Origin: Methanothermobacter sp. | GTDB taxonomy: Archaea > Methanobacteriota > Methanobacteria > Methanobacteriales > Methanothermobacteraceae | Assembly (NCBI RefSeq): GCF_030055425.1 | Contig: NZ_JASFYE010000001.1 | Location: forward strand, 116,901 to 180,900 | DNA length: 64,000 nt | Direction: 5' to 3' | Part shown: positions 44,487 through 55,041 of the stretch, piece by piece | How the letters are laid out: the number at the start of each line of letters is the position of its first letter | How positions within the stretch are numbered: the stretch's first letter is position 1 | Translations under genes and position numbers: made by a program | Notes under the pieces: generated by a model | Databases searched by the model: none | What the model was told of the DNA's origin: nothing | The model's input: the letters and a program-made list of their open reading frames with translations, nothing else

Positions 44487-47117
44487 TCAGCGCACTATTT
44501 CTATTATGATTTCAGGTTCATCCATGTTGAGCACATCGACCCTTTCGCCGGCTGTTCCCACAACCTCCTTTCTGAAGCTTATGTATTCGGCTGTGAGTCT
44601 TTTTCCAGCAACCTCTATTTCCCCCTTTTCCTGGAGTTCATCGTAGATATCCTGGGGGTCAGATCCCTTGAGATGGGAGATTATGGCGGGGGCGTCTCCC
44701 CTGAACTCGGGCCCTATCCTGTCCATTCTCGGTTCAAGTTCCACGACCCTCTCTGTTATTTCAGGTTCACCCCTCTCAAGGCCCACCTCAGATATATTCA
44801 TTGTCCCGGCTATGTCCTGGAGGAATGGTTCCAGCATTGCCGCTGAATCCTCATCCGTGTATATGGTGGCTGATCGGAGGGGTGCGTTGAGGGGCATCTT
44901 TGATGATGACTTGAACCTCCTGATTTCACCTATAACCTCAACTGTAAGGTCACCCATCCTCTCGATTTCAGGGTCAACCATCTCAGGTCGGTACTCTGGC
45001 CAGCCCTTCACATGTATTGATCCCTCGCCGATGTGCTGGTGAACCTCCTCTGTGAAGTGGGGTGTCACCGGGGCAAGGAGCCTGAGGCATGTCTCGAGGA
45101 CCATCCTCAGGGTGTTCTGGGCTGCCACCCTTGATGACTCATCCCCCTCCGAGTACAGCCGGTACTTGACAGCCTCTATGTACTCGTCACAGAAGTCATG
45201 CCAGACGAACTTCTGGATCCTCCCCACCGCTGAGGCGAAGTTGTACTCCTCCAGACTCTCTGTAACGTCCCTCACCAGGTTCATGAGCCTGGAGAGTATC
45301 CAGCGGTCAAGGGGTCTGAATTCCGCCTCCCTGTCATCTCCCAGGTGGATGCTTATGAATCTGAATGCATTCCAGAATTTCCTCAGGAACTTGTAGCCGT
45401 ACTTCACGTCCTTCCAGGCAAATGGAACGTCTGACCCTGGCACACTGCCTGCGGCCCAGAGCCTCAGTGCATCGGCACCGTAGTCCTCAAGGACCTCTTC
45501 GGGTGCTATAACATTTCCCCGGGACTTGCTCATCTTGTGTCCGTCCTCCCCGAAGACCATCCCGTTTATCACTATCTCACTGAAGGGTTTCTCGCCGGTG
45601 AGTGCCATGCATCTCAGTATGGTGTAGAATGCCCAGGTACGGATTATGTCGTGTCCCTGTGGCCTAAGATTTGCGGGGAAGAGGTCCCTGTAGGATTCAT
45701 CTGGCCATCCTGCAACCGAGAGAGGGGATATTGAACTGTCCATCCATGTGTCAAGGACGTCCTCCTCACCAATGAATTCTGTGCTTCCGCATTCACATTT
45801 TATACCTGGATCGTCCCTTGTTGGGTCAACTGGCAGCATATCCTCATCTGCAACGTGGACCCTTCCGCATTCCTTGCAGTACCACACGGGTATGGGGGTT
45901 GCGAATATCCTCTGCCTTGATATGCACCAGTCCCAGTCCATGGACCCTGTCCAGTTGAGGAGCCTGGTCTTCATGTGTTCGGGCACCCATTCCATTTCCT
46001 CAGCAGCCCTTCTAACATCGGGTATGAGTTTCTTTACCGCCACAAACCACTGCTTCTTGACCAGGATCTCTATGGGTGTCTTGCACCTCCAGCATGTGCC
46101 CACGTTCTGCTTCACAGGCTCCTTTCTCAGGAAGAAGCCCTCCCTTTCAAGGTCCTCAATTATCTGTTCCTTGCACTCCCTTATGGTAAGACCCTTGTAT
46201 TTGCCTGCGGCCTCTGTCATGTAACCCCTTTCATCTATAGCCTCTATAATGTCTAGGTTATGGCGGTTGACCCAGGTAACGTCTGTCTTGTCCCCGAAGG
46301 TACATATCATGACAGCGCCGGTACCGAATTCAGGGTCAACATCGGGGTCCTCTATCAGTTTAACCTTCTGGCCAAAGAGGGGTACCTCTATCTCCTTACC
46401 CTCAAATTCAGTGAATCTATCATCATCAGGGTGTACAGCCACCGCCACGCAGGCTGCCATGAGCTCAGGCCTTGTTGTGGCTATCTCTATATCTTCACCA
46501 CCATCGACAGGGAACCTCACGTAGTTGAGGTTTGTCTCGTTCTCAACGTATTCGACCTCTGCAAAGGCTATCGCAGTTTCACACCTGGGGCACCAGTTGA
46601 CCGGGTGCACGCCCTGGTATATGAGGCCGTCCTCGTACATGCGGAGGAATGAGAGCTGGGTTCTCCTCATGTACTCGGGGGTCATGGTCACGAATTCGTG
46701 GCTCCAGTCCTGGCTGAAGCCGAGGCGCTGCATCTGCTCCTTCATCATCTTTATGTTTTCCTGGGTGAGTTCCACGCAGAGGCGCCTGAATTCCTCACGT
46801 GACACGTCACTCTTCTTTATGTTGTGGGTCTCCTCAACCTTGACCTCAGTTGGGAGCCCATGACAGTCCCAGCCCTGGGGGAAGAGGACATCGAATCCCC
46901 TCATTCTCCTGAACCTTGCTATTATGTCCATGTAGACCCAGTTGAGTACGTGGCCCATGTGTATGGATCCTGTTGGGTATGGTGGTGGCGTGTCTATGAT
47001 GTACCGGGGCTTTGTCCCTGACCCTATGAAGCGGTATATGTCATCTTCCTGCCATTTTTTCTGCCATTTAACCTCGTTTTTATGGTTGTAATCCTTTGGG
47101 ATCTGGTTATCGGTCAT
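44487..47117 (-). CDS. valS: Valyl-tRNA synthetase
   Basis: This class I synthetase of about 876 residues has [15 protein letters not shown] (HIGH motif as HMGH), the KMSKSRGNV signature (KMSKS), a large CP1 editing domain and a zinc-type CWRCKTPIE / CKECGR region. Start is placed at ATG 47117 behind GGGAGAGAATAAG; the frame continues to 47183 without support. It is divergent from the small membrane protein gene. Confidence 0.97.
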   Translation of the reverse strand: MTDNQIPKDYNHKNEVKWQKKWQEDDIYRFIGSGTKPRYIIDTPPPYPTGSIHMGHVLNWVYMDIIARFRRMRGFDVLFPQGWDCHGLPTEVKVEETHNIKKSDVSREEFRRLCVELTQENIKMMKEQMQRLGFSQDWSHEFVTMTPEYMRRTQLSFLRMYEDGLIYQGVHPVNWCPRCETAIAFAEVEYVENETNLNYVRFPVDGGEDIEIATTRPELMAACVAVAVHPDDDRFTEFEGKEIEVPLFGQKVKLIEDPDVDPEFGTGAVMICTFGDKTDVTWVNRHNLDIIEAIDERGYMTEAAGKYKGLTIRECKEQIIEDLEREGFFLRKEPVKQNVGTCWRCKTPIEILVKKQWFVAVKKLIPDVRRAAEEMEWVPEHMKTRLLNWTGSMDWDWCISRQRIFATPIPVWYCKECGRVHVADEDMLPVDPTRDDPGIKCECGSTEFIGEEDVLDTWMDSSISPLSVAGWPDESYRDLFPANLRPQGHDIIRTWAFYTILRCMALTGEKPFSEIVINGMVFGEDGHKMSKSRGNVIAPEEVLEDYGADALRLWAAGSVPGSDVPFAWKDVKYGYKFLRKFWNAFRFISIHLGDDREAEFRPLDRWILSRLMNLVRDVTESLEEYNFASAVGRIQKFVWHDFCDEYIEAVKYRLYSEGDESSRVAAQNTLRMVLETCLRLLAPVTPHFTEEVHQHIGEGSIHVKGWPEYRPEMVDPEIERMGDLTVEVIGEIRRFKSSSKMPLNAPLRSATIYTDEDSAAMLEPFLQDIAGTMNISEVGLERGEPEITERVVELEPRMDRIGPEFRGDAPAIISHLKGSDPQDIYDELQEKGEIEVAGKRLTAEYISFRKEVVGTAGERVDVLNMDEPEIIIEIVR

Positions 47118-47259
47118 CTTATTCTCTCCCTGATAGAAGCTGTGAAGTGCTGGAAAAGTTATATGATAATATTCACTACCCAATCTTTATAAAGATGTTT
47201 GAATACTCTAACTTTGTGGAGAAATAAAAGGAGAGCAAGTTCTCATATGGTGAATGCCA

Positions 47260-47619
47260 ATGGAGTTGATCTGGTTCTACATAGCACTCTTCCTTGCAAT
47301 AAGTGATGAGATACACACGAGGATACTCTGGAATGTCTTCTTTGACTTCTACATACTTCTTGCCGGGATCATCAAGGAGACGGTCTCATCGAACATACAG
47401 CTGTGGCTGGTCCATGAGGGCCTGGAGGCCCTCTTCCACTTCATAGTGCTGTCCCTTGTGTTTCTCTCATTTGAGATAGGGTTCCTTGCAGCCCTCATAC
47501 ATCTTATTGTGGATCTTTACCATCAGCTGAGCGGGGTGGACCATGGATGGCTGTATCACAGGGCTCTCCACTTCACCGTGGAATCGGTTTTCTTCATAAT
47601 GGTCTTCTCTGCCCTCTAG
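47260..47619 (+). CDS. Small four-helix membrane protein
   Basis: This 119-residue very hydrophobic protein has about four membrane segments (3-20, 25-45, 58-80, 100-118). Conserved-looking His and acidic residues fall near membrane ends ([32 protein letters not shown]), suggesting a metal or heme site. I do not recognise the family. ATG 47260 follows GGTGA by 6 bases; ATG 47254 is the alternative. It is divergent from valS. Confidence 0.65.
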   Translation: MELIWFYIALFLAISDEIHTRILWNVFFDFYILLAGIIKETVSSNIQLWLVHEGLEALFHFIVLSLVFLSFEIGFLAALIHLIVDLYHQLSGVDHGWLYHRALHFTVESVFFIMVFSAL

Positions 47620-47659
47620 AAATACCATTTTCCTTTTAAATCAAATTGATCTGTATTTA

Positions 47660-48505
47660 TCAGTTTCTCTTCAGTGACACAGAGCCTATGAATTTTGTGG
47701 TGGGTATCCGTGGCAGTGATGATGCTGCCACATATTTTCCAAGGAATATTATGTTATCGGGCCTTCCACGGTTTCTTCCAAGGAGCCTGCCCCCATCAAA
47801 GGTTGCGTGCACCCTCAGAAGTGTTGAGTTCTCCCTGCTCAGGGTCTCGTAGAGAAGTATGTTTCGCCTGTTGTATCCCCAGCGGTCTGTCCCGGCAGCA
47901 TAAACCGCTGCCTTAAGGGGATTTTCGCTCCAGCGTGAATAGTAGCCTCTCCTGTAATAGGATGGGCTGTTGGGTACACTTATGTACTCCCCATTCCGCA
48001 GCCTGAATACCGAGAGCCTTGAGTAGCCCCTCCTGTAAATTGAAACCCCTGCCTGACCCCCCGGGCCCCTTATAACAAAGTGTCCAAGGCCGAGTTTCCT
48101 CACGAGGCTGTGGGCCCTCTTCATATCATAGGACGTCACGTTGCCGCGCCGGATGATGTCTCCACCTATGGACTCAAGGGCCCGGTTTATCCAGACTATA
48201 TCGGGTCCGCCGGCCCCCATCATCCAGCCGCCCTCTGAGATTATGGTGTGGAAGAAGTATCCGTTGACGGTCTTGTATTCCTTCAGAGTTTCCCTGCCAT
48301 TCCAGACCGTCTTCTGAATCTTGAGGGTGGCGGCATAGGTGGAATCCCGCCTGTAGGCAAAGACAGCGTCACTCTCATTAACATTAACCACCACCGAGCA
48401 GCAGTCAGAGTCCACCTCATGGTGATGGGTCCCTGATGACCCCCAGTTACTCCAGCTCTTATTTGCAGGTGTCTGATCCACAGCTGCAGCTGATGCTGCA
48501 CCCAT
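47660..48505 (-). CDS. Exported protein of unknown function with a disrupted signal peptide
   Basis: The open frame from ATG 48505 encodes 281 residues, but this ATG lies inside what looks like a signal peptide: the same frame continues upstream as FFATFFVIAILMGAASA with no start codon before a stop. A good start (GGTGA then TTG at 48549) is present one frame away. The two frames meet at a run of seven A (48533-48539); one more base would give a perfect signal peptide. The mature protein has Trp, Tyr, Arg-rich stretches (YRRGYYSRW) and an N-terminal HHH and CC. Function unknown. Confidence 0.65.
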   Translation of the reverse strand: MGAASAAAVDQTPANKSWSNWGSSGTHHHEVDSDCCSVVVNVNESDAVFAYRRDSTYAATLKIQKTVWNGRETLKEYKTVNGYFFHTIISEGGWMMGAGGPDIVWINRALESIGGDIIRRGNVTSYDMKRAHSLVRKLGLGHFVIRGPGGQAGVSIYRRGYSRLSVFRLRNGEYISVPNSPSYYRRGYYSRWSENPLKAAVYAAGTDRWGYNRRNILLYETLSRENSTLLRVHATFDGGRLLGRNRGRPDNIIFLGKYVAASSLPRIPTTKFIGSVSLKRN

Positions 48506-48677
48506 GAGAATCGCGATTACAAAAAATGTAGCAAAAAAATGTGTCTCAACAATCTCACCCCCCCTTTATGTATTTTCTGTTCCCTGGACTATATGAATGT
48601 TGAGATAAGGGGGCGGGTTAATTATTTATTGGATACCCATGATAATTTGAACCATCATCTTTACCGGAGAGATCACC

Positions 48678-50333
48678 ATGCCTGTTATAACGTTGGATTA
48701 CGATGACCTGAAGGAACTGGGCATTGACCTTGATAGAGAAAGGCTCATTGAAGTTCTGCCGATGATGGGAAGTGACATTGAGGACTTTGACGATGAGGGT
48801 ATTAAGGTTGAATTCTTCCCCAACCGCCCTGACCTCCTCTCGGTTGAGGGTGTTGCAAGGAGCCTCAGGGGATTTCTGGGGATTGAAACAGGCATGCCCC
48901 GTTATGATGTTCCTGAATCAGACATTGAGGTGACCGTTGATGAATCTGTCCTCAATGTGAGGCCCCACCTTGGAATGGCTGTCATTGAAAATGTGAGATT
49001 CACAGATAAGAAGCTCAAACAGGTCATGGAGTTCCAGGAGGACCTCCACTGGGTTATAGGACGTGACCGGAGGAAGGTGGCCATTGGTATACATGACCTT
49101 GACCGTGTTGAGCCGCCCTTCGTCTACAGTGGAGTTGAACCTGAGGGTGTCACATTCACCCCCCTTGAGAGTGTATGTGAAATGACACCCCGGGAGATAC
49201 TGGAGGAGCACCCCAAGGGTGTGGCCTACGCACATCTCCTGAGGGACCATGAAAGTTATCCCCTGATAACCGATAAAAATGGAGACGTACTCTCCCTTCC
49301 CCCCATAATAAACGGGGAACTCACCAAGTTAACCACAGAGACGGAGAGGATACTCGTTGATGTTACAGGCACCGATGAGAGGGCAGTTAACCAGGCCCTG
49401 AACATCATATGCACGTCATTTGCAGAGGCTGGTGGTGTCATAAGGTCAGTAACGGTGAGGCGTCCTGATTCTGAGTTAAGGCTCCCGGACCTCACACCAA
49501 AGGAGATGAGTGTCTCTGTATCAACAGCTTCACGCATAACCGGCATTGAACTTGACGCTGCTGAGATTAAAGGGTTCCTCATGAAGGCCCGTATGGATGC
49601 ATCCATTGTCTCCCCTGACGAGGTTCTTGCGGTTATCCCGGCCTACAGGGTGGACATCCTCCACGAGGTTGACCTTGTGGAGAACATAGCAACCCAGTAC
49701 TGCATAGGGAGGATCGAACCCCTCATCCCTGAAGTTGCAACCATTGCAGAGGAGGATAACTGGAACAGGGCCGATAAATTCATAAGGGAGGTTATGGTGG
49801 GTCTGGGCTTCCAGGAGGTTATGAGCCTCATGCTGACGAGTGAGGAGAGCCACTACCAGAGGATGAGGCTCGAGGAGGATGAAAGGGTGCAGGTTGCCCA
49901 GCCAATTTCACAGGATCGGACCATGATCCGCAAGAGCCTCCTGAATGGTCTCCTTGAATTCCTTGAGGATAACAGGCATGAGGACCTCCCCCAGAGAATA
50001 TTCGAGGTTGGGGACGTGGTATACATTGACCCTGAAGCCGAGACCCGTACACGTACCGTGAAGAAACTGGCATGTGCAGTCACCCACTCAAGCGCGGGTT
50101 TCACCGAGATCAAGTCAATTGCGGCTGCAGTGGTTGAGAACCTTGGATATGAGTTCAGAGTGGAACCCCTTGACCACCCATCATTCATAATGGGAAGGTG
50201 TGCGTCCATTGAATCTGAGGGTGAATCATCGAGAATAAGAGGGTTCTTTGGTGAGGTTCACCCCGAGGTTGTGACAAACTTCAACCTGGAGTACCCTGTC
50301 ATTGCCCTTGAAATTGAATTTGAGGAGAAATGA
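48678..50333 (+). CDS. pheT: Phenylalanyl-tRNA synthetase beta subunit
   Basis: This 551-residue archaeal/eukaryotic type beta subunit has no tRNA-binding OB extension as in bacteria. It has B3/4 editing-domain sequence ([29 protein letters not shown]), B5 ([15 protein letters not shown]) and the catalytic-like C-terminal domain ([21 protein letters not shown]). It pairs with PheS, encoded at 19631-21163 on the opposite strand. The ATG follows GGAGAGATCACC. The upstream neighbour is divergent. Confidence 0.97.
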   Translation: MPVITLDYDDLKELGIDLDRERLIEVLPMMGSDIEDFDDEGIKVEFFPNRPDLLSVEGVARSLRGFLGIETGMPRYDVPESDIEVTVDESVLNVRPHLGMAVIENVRFTDKKLKQVMEFQEDLHWVIGRDRRKVAIGIHDLDRVEPPFVYSGVEPEGVTFTPLESVCEMTPREILEEHPKGVAYAHLLRDHESYPLITDKNGDVLSLPPIINGELTKLTTETERILVDVTGTDERAVNQALNIICTSFAEAGGVIRSVTVRRPDSELRLPDLTPKEMSVSVSTASRITGIELDAAEIKGFLMKARMDASIVSPDEVLAVIPAYRVDILHEVDLVENIATQYCIGRIEPLIPEVATIAEEDNWNRADKFIREVMVGLGFQEVMSLMLTSEESHYQRMRLEEDERVQVAQPISQDRTMIRKSLLNGLLEFLEDNRHEDLPQRIFEVGDVVYIDPEAETRTRTVKKLACAVTHSSAGFTEIKSIAAAVVENLGYEFRVEPLDHPSFIMGRCASIESEGESSRIRGFFGEVHPEVVTNFNLEYPVIALEIEFEEK

Positions 50334-50436
50334 ATAACCAACAATACCAGATCGTGGGGTGTTGTGATCATCCAGTAGAAAAATAAATAAGCGGGTTGGG
50401 ATTTACACAGAAAAACCTGACCCCAATAACCGTCCT

Positions 50437-50850
50437 TCAGGGCCTACCAGCAACCGAAACCCTGATCCTCCTGTTTCTTGGTCCGTCAAGTTCAGCAAAG
50501 AATATGCTCTGCCATGTACCCAGGTCCATCTTCCCATTTACCACCGGAATCGTCTGGCTCCCACCAAGAAGCACGGCCCTCAGGTGGGAATCCGCATTGT
50601 TATCTATTACATTATGGCCATATGAACCGCCTGAAGGCACCATACCTGTGAGCATTGACTCTATGTCCCCCAGAAGCCGTGTCTCATTTTCATTTATGAA
50701 TATCGCTGATGTGGAATGCCTTGAGAAGACGTTCAGTATTCCCTCCTTTATTCCAGATGACTCGAGGACCCCTGAAACCATGGAGGTTATATCAATGAGT
50801 TCAACCCGCATGGAGGTCCGAAGTGGAATCTCCTCTGTATAGAATTCCAT
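50437..50850 (-). CDS. YjbQ / UPF0047 family protein
   Basis: This is a 137-residue protein of the YjbQ family (FSRHSTSAIFINENE; GNVIDNNADSHLRAVLLGGSQ, here GHNVIDNNADSH; GTWQSIFFAELDGPR). Some members show a weak thiamine-phosphate-synthase activity, which is the usual annotation, but the physiological role is open. It is a beta-barrel trimer in known structures. The ATG follows GGTGTTTCC. Its promoter segment is part of a 65-base-offset direct repeat. Confidence 0.9.
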   Translation of the reverse strand: MEFYTEEIPLRTSMRVELIDITSMVSGVLESSGIKEGILNVFSRHSTSAIFINENETRLLGDIESMLTGMVPSGGSYGHNVIDNNADSHLRAVLLGGSQTIPVVNGKMDLGTWQSIFFAELDGPRNRRIRVSVAGRP

Positions 50851-50877
50851 GGAAACACCGGTTTTAGTTATGGCCCT

Positions 50878-50972
50878 ATATCAATAAAAGTTTTGGTGTT
50901 CGCCTCACCAGATTAGGGTTTTTAGGGGTCCTCCAGAATCAGATATCAATAAAAGTTTTGGTGTTAGCCTCA
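50878..50972 (-). repeat. Duplicated promoter segment upstream of the YjbQ gene
   Basis: The plus-strand segment ATATCAATAAAAGTTTTGGT starts at 50878 and again at 50943 (offset 65), with about 30 near-identical bases each and one difference. On the minus strand each copy carries a TATA-like CTTTTATTGATAT. The nearer copy is about 35 bases from the YjbQ ATG; the farther could act as a second promoter. The oligo-T end of the upstream DUF362 transcript (T7, 50984-50990) adjoins the farther copy. Confidence 0.7.
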
Positions 50973-50983
50973 CAGTCAACCTC

Positions 50984-50990
50984 AAAAAAA
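50984..50990 (-). terminator. Oligo-T terminator after the DUF362-ferredoxin gene
   Basis: Seven T on the minus strand follow the TAG stop codon (50991-50993) without a gap. The tract would end the DUF362 transcript before the YjbQ promoters. Confidence 0.5.
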
Positions 50991-52121
50991 CTATTTGAGC
51001 ACACCTGAGAACAGACTGGTAAGCCTGTAGAGGATGCTTTTATCCTGGTAGAAAGCCCTGTGTGGGCATACCTCCATGCAGCAGAGGCAGTTTATGCAGC
51101 TTGAGTAATCAAACTCCGGTACCAGCGCCCCGGACTTCAGGGCGTCTGCAGGGCAGCTCTCAACACAAACATTACAGTTCCTGCACCTTTCAGGGTCTAT
51201 GGCCGGCCTTGACCACCAGAGTTTCATGAGTGCACGTGCAAGGCCCGATGGGAGTAGATCAAGGGTGTAGTATATGTTGGAGGGCCACTTGAAGTCATCA
51301 ACCGCTTCAGCCTTAAATCCCAGAATCTCTATATCTGAAGGGTCAGGAGCAAGGTTCCTCCTCCGTGCAGCCTCATTCACGGGTACCCTGAATGGGTCCA
51401 TCCCCAGGAGCAGGGGTATGTAAATGTCAAGTGCCAGTGCATCCTCGGATGCCAGAAGAAGCCCAAGGTCTCTTGGATCCCCTCCTGAGGGACCACTGCC
51501 CTCCATCCCCACCACCCCATCCACCAGGGTGAGTGCAGGATCCGTAAGCAGGTAGATCTCGAGGAGCTTCTCGGCAAACTCAGATGGCCCCGGGTGTTCC
51601 CTGTGATAATCCGCCTTCCTGAAACCGGGAACAGCACCGTACATGTTCTTGACAGCGCAGGTGAAGATGGTCATGGAGTGGGTCTTGAGTTTGGGTAGGT
51701 TGACAACGGCGTCACTGTCCACAACCGGCCTTGAGATGGGGTAACCCTCCCCTCCCATTATGTATGATCCTGCAGCCTCAAAGTTTACGAGTTCAATATC
51801 AAGCCTCTCTGCCACGTCAAGTATCCCTGTGGCCCTCCAGAACTTCTCAATATTCCTGAAGGATCCACCTGGACTGTCCCCAACTCTTACCTCCGCCCCG
51901 GTGTCTATGAAGAGCTCTGCAACCGCCTCGATAACCACAGGATGTGTTGTGACGTGTCTCTCAGGGGGGGCCGCCATGAGCATGTTGGGTTTCAGAAGGA
52001 CCCTCTCACCGGGTGATGCGAATTTTTTAACGCCCCCAAGGTGATCCAGGCACTCCCTAACACCATCCCTCACCTCCTCAGGGTCATAGGACCGGCAGTG
52101 AGTTACTGATACCGATGGCAT
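50991..52121 (-). CDS. DUF362 protein with C-terminal two-cluster ferredoxin domain
   Basis: This 376-residue protein has an N-terminal DUF362 domain (LLKPNMLMAAPPERHVTTHP; VVNLPKLKTHSMTIFTCAVKNMYG, read as two motifs) and a C-terminal pair of [4Fe-4S] motifs (CRNCNVCVESCP and CINCLCCMEVCP). DUF362 proteins are widespread in anaerobes and thought to be iron-sulfur oxidoreductases or carriers, but no reaction is established. It is cytosolic. It follows mch by 33 bases on the same strand direction but upstream of no other gene, so co-transcription with the C1 operon is possible. Confidence 0.87.
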   Translation of the reverse strand: MPSVSVTHCRSYDPEEVRDGVRECLDHLGGVKKFASPGERVLLKPNMLMAAPPERHVTTHPVVIEAVAELFIDTGAEVRVGDSPGGSFRNIEKFWRATGILDVAERLDIELVNFEAAGSYIMGGEGYPISRPVVDSDAVVNLPKLKTHSMTIFTCAVKNMYGAVPGFRKADYHREHPGPSEFAEKLLEIYLLTDPALTLVDGVVGMEGSGPSGGDPRDLGLLLASEDALALDIYIPLLLGMDPFRVPVNEAARRRNLAPDPSDIEILGFKAEAVDDFKWPSNIYYTLDLLPSGLARALMKLWWSRPAIDPERCRNCNVCVESCPADALKSGALVPEFDYSSCINCLCCMEVCPHRAFYQDKSILYRLTSLFSGVLK

Positions 52122-52154
52122 GAACTGCTACTCCAGAAAAAGTTAAGAAAGAAA

Positions 52155-53117
52155 TTAAAGTCCAAAGGACTTCATCAGGAGTTCTTCATTGACGAAACCT
52201 GCCCTGAAGACCTCACCGGTTCTGAGGTCATTTATGACGACCTCTGCTGGTGCGAACATGCCCTTGTCTATCTTGTAGAAGTCGTAGTCCGCCTCCTTGA
52301 ATACGTCGTAGAATGGTTTACCGTAGCCCTCAGAGGCTGATGATGGCAGGTTCTCTGCGAGGGATTTTATGTCATCACCCTCCTCTGATTCTATGTAGTA
52401 GTAGGTCCTGCCTCCAAAGAGGACGGCGTCATTGGTTTTACCCATGGCCTTAAGGCTGTCAGGGTCCACGGGGGCTATTGGTGCGATACCTGCGGCGTAT
52501 TTGACCTTGTTAACATCGAAGTGGAGTGCCTCAAGCATCTTGTAGGTACCGTTTTCCACCACACGACCTGAGATCTGTATTGAACCCACGAGGGATGATG
52601 TTGGGGCCACGAGTACGTAAACATTCTCCGGTGAAACATCACAGTCCTCTGCAATCTTGTCTGTGACGTCCTCCCCTGGCAGTTTATCTGCTTCAAGTGT
52701 GAGAACTGCAATGTCAGCCTCGTCCTGGTAGCCTATCTCCTCATAGGTCTCTGCCGGCTTAAGTGCAAGTGCCCTTGCCGGTCCTGAACCAAGGGCAAAG
52801 AAGTCACCAACACTGACTGACCAGCCTGCCTTCTGGGCACCCAGTGTTGAGATGGCCGGGAAGTCTGTCTTTATCTTGACTGATGGTAGGGCGAACCTCT
52901 CTGACAGGTCACCGGGTATTGATATGCCCACATCTGCAAGGCCTCCAAGGCACACCGCAGTGTAGAGTTCACCGGCCTTTATGCTACCATCAACGTTAAC
53001 ACCACAGTCTATGACTGTTGAGCCATTTTCAAGTTTATCAACGCTTATTTTAAGGTCATCTGCACCTTCGATCATCCTGTCAACTATCTTTTTTGCCTCA
53101 ATGTTCACACTAACCAT
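52155..53117 (-). CDS. mch: Methenyl-tetrahydromethanopterin cyclohydrolase
   Basis: This 320-residue enzyme interconverts N5-formyl- and N5,N10-methenyl-H4MPT, the third step of CO2 reduction to methane. The N-terminus MVSVNIEAKKIVDRM and the ISIPGDLSERFALP, QISGRVVENGTYKM and FGGRTYYYIES stretches fit Mch throughout. ATG 53117 is preceded by AGAGGTGATTGAAA; two further codons (TTG AAA) upstream are open. It is the last gene of a run with thyA, metE, DUF1894, DUF1890 and a membrane protein. Confidence 0.97.
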   Translation of the reverse strand: MVSVNIEAKKIVDRMIEGADDLKISVDKLENGSTVIDCGVNVDGSIKAGELYTAVCLGGLADVGISIPGDLSERFALPSVKIKTDFPAISTLGAQKAGWSVSVGDFFALGSGPARALALKPAETYEEIGYQDEADIAVLTLEADKLPGEDVTDKIAEDCDVSPENVYVLVAPTSSLVGSIQISGRVVENGTYKMLEALHFDVNKVKYAAGIAPIAPVDPDSLKAMGKTNDAVLFGGRTYYYIESEEGDDIKSLAENLPSSASEGYGKPFYDVFKEADYDFYKIDKGMFAPAEVVINDLRTGEVFRAGFVNEELLMKSFGL

Positions 53118-53781
53118 TTTCAATCACCTCTTTTGCTTCTTTGAAGTTAACCTCATATATATGAGCGCTAATGGAGTGGATGGTTATATGCCCCACGTCA
53201 ACCCCCACCTCCGATGCAACGTGATCTGCAAGGTAGGCGAGGCCGACGGCGTTGGGGAACCATGCCCCGTAGATGTCGTGGCTGCGCCAGAGTGCCGTGG
53301 TGAAGAGCCTCCCGTCCCTCACCTTGAAGTCCACAAGGATCATGCACGGGACCTCATCACTTTCAGTATCTATTTCAGGGTCCCATGTGACCATGGTGGC
53401 CCTCCGGGACTCTTTACAGTTTTTCAACCTCTCTATCGCCCTATCCACCTGGTCCACACCGAAGTGTGCCCTGAGACGGTTACCATAGGTGTATACGAAT
53501 CCCTTCCTTTCATCCGAGAGGAACTGTTCTGAGTACTTCTCAAGTTTCTCCCCACTCCAGAAGTACCCCTCTGGGACCCTTATATTGATGAGTGATCTGG
53601 CCGGGAGGTGGTAGAAGTCCCCTGACCTGCCTAGGGGGTTTTTTATTGTCACAACCGTGTTCATGACCTCCCTTGTGAGGGAACCCCTTTCATCCCTTAT
53701 CTTTCTTCCATCACGCATTATCTTCCTAACCAGTTTAAGCCAGCCCTCTGCAATTTCATCGACGCTTATCTCATAGGCCAT
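53110..53781 (-). CDS. thyA: Thymidylate synthase, archaeal type
   Basis: This 223-residue enzyme methylates dUMP to dTMP. It is shorter than the usual 264-residue bacterial ThyA. The nucleophilic Cys is in DEVPCMILVDF (residue about 146), LWRSHDIYGAWFPNAVGL matches the RS(N/H)D substrate loop, and HIYEVNF the H-x-Y dUMP site. The methyl donor in methanogens is probably a tetrahydromethanopterin derivative. It overlaps mch by 8 or more bases and follows metE by 11, so all three are likely co-translated. Confidence 0.93.
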   Translation of the reverse strand: MAYEISVDEIAEGWLKLVRKIMRDGRKIRDERGSLTREVMNTVVTIKNPLGRSGDFYHLPARSLINIRVPEGYFWSGEKLEKYSEQFLSDERKGFVYTYGNRLRAHFGVDQVDRAIERLKNCKESRRATMVTWDPEIDTESDEVPCMILVDFKVRDGRLFTTALWRSHDIYGAWFPNAVGLAYLADHVASEVGVDVGHITIHSISAHIYEVNFKEAKEVIENG

Positions 53782-53792
53782 CTTTGAACCCC

Positions 53793-54722
53793 CTAAAACT
53801 CTGATGCAGCCTTCACCATGTTTCTGAGTTTGGCGAATGCCGCCTCCCTTGGAAGTTTCCTCATTCCACAGTCAGGGTCTATGTAGAGGTTATCCTCCCC
53901 GGCTATATCAGCACCCCTTTCAATAAGGTTTTTTATGGTATCGGTGGACTCAACAACCTCAGTTGATGTGTCAACGCAGCCGAATCCCAGTTTTTTATCG
54001 CCCCTCCATTTCTCTGCCAGCACTTCAAGGTTTGATGGTCTTCCTGCAAACTCAAGGTCCAGCATATCAACCGGGAATGTAAGGAGTTCCCCAATAACCC
54101 CGCTGATGTCACCGCATACATGGAGGGAGACATCCACATCGAGGGCCCCTGAAATGCGTTTAACAGCCCTTCTTGCTGTCCCCATATCCACCATACCCGT
54201 TGAAAGGAATGGTTCATCTATCTGTATCATGACCGCCCCTGCATCCTGTAGGTGTTCAGCCTCAACCCTAAGGGCCTCTGCCATATCCATAATTGCCCTT
54301 TCCCTCTTCTGGGGGCTGTAGAATCCCTCTATCCTTGAGGCGTGCACCATGGTGGATGGTCCTGTGATTATCCCCTTAACACCCTTTGATTCGTCATCTG
54401 TAAGTTTCCTGAGTATGCCCATTGCATATCTGAGATCATGTGATCCTATGGAGCCTGAAGGGGGTGTTATCCTTGAAAATATGATTGATACTCCATCCTT
54501 TACCCTCATGCCGCCCATTGCCTCTGCAAAGTGGCCCACCATGTCCCCCCTCACCTGTCCATCTGAGATTATGTCAATCCCTGCCATTACCTGGTCCCTC
54601 ACGGCAGTCTCTATGGCGGGTCTGCAGGCATCATAGGACCCGAGAAAACTTGAAATTCGCTCCCTTAATGTTTCAGGTCCCCTGGGGGTTGCGGGGTAGC
54701 TCCCAACCACCGTTGTGATCAC
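53793..54722 (-). CDS. metE: Methylcobalamin:homocysteine methyltransferase (MetE core, archaeal)
   Basis: This 309-residue methionine synthase corresponds to the C-terminal half of bacterial MetE. The zinc ligands are seen in SLHVCGD (His and Cys) and DPDCGMRKL (Cys). The Thauer group identified the Methanothermobacter enzyme as using methylcobalamin. GTG 54722 has GGTGAT just upstream and gives the family N-terminus ITTVVGSYP. The frame is open to TTG 54752, overlapping DUF1894. Confidence 0.93.
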   Translation of the reverse strand: MITTVVGSYPATPRGPETLRERISSFLGSYDACRPAIETAVRDQVMAGIDIISDGQVRGDMVGHFAEAMGGMRVKDGVSIIFSRITPPSGSIGSHDLRYAMGILRKLTDDESKGVKGIITGPSTMVHASRIEGFYSPQKRERAIMDMAEALRVEAEHLQDAGAVMIQIDEPFLSTGMVDMGTARRAVKRISGALDVDVSLHVCGDISGVIGELLTFPVDMLDLEFAGRPSNLEVLAEKWRGDKKLGFGCVDTSTEVVESTDTIKNLIERGADIAGEDNLYIDPDCGMRKLPREAAFAKLRNMVKAASEF

Positions 54723-54732
54723 TATATCACCG

Positions 54733-55041
54733 TCAGTGCTCTGCAACTTCAATTATTCTCTCTATTTCATCCTCATCCACGGGTATCTCTATGACCGCTG
54801 TCCCATAACAGGGCTTTGTGTAGGGTATCATCACGGTTGAGCGTTCCTCATCTATGCCAACAGGTACCGGGGGTATTCCTATTATCCTTGCACCCAGTAT
54901 CTTCTCGCCGGGCCTTATATGGACGACCCTCCTTGCCTTTTTCTCAATGAATGCCGCACATTCCCTGAACCCTGAACGGGTCATGTGGATTTCATAGTCG
55001 TCGGACTGCTGCAGGTAGGTCTCTATGCAGAATGACATCAT
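54733..55041 (-). CDS. DUF1894 family protein
   Basis: This 102-residue protein belongs to a family found almost only in methanogens. Features are FCIETYLQQSDDYEIHMT at the start and PYTKPCYGTAVIEIP near the end. Two cysteines are in positions that could be functional (FCIE, KPCYG). Function is unknown. It overlaps DUF1890 by 4 bases and is followed by metE, thyA and mch, implying a task in C1 or cofactor metabolism. ATG ATG start behind GGAGG. Confidence 0.83.
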   Translation of the reverse strand: MMSFCIETYLQQSDDYEIHMTRSGFRECAAFIEKKARRVVHIRPGEKILGARIIGIPPVPVGIDEERSTVMIPYTKPCYGTAVIEIPVDEDEIERIIEVAEH

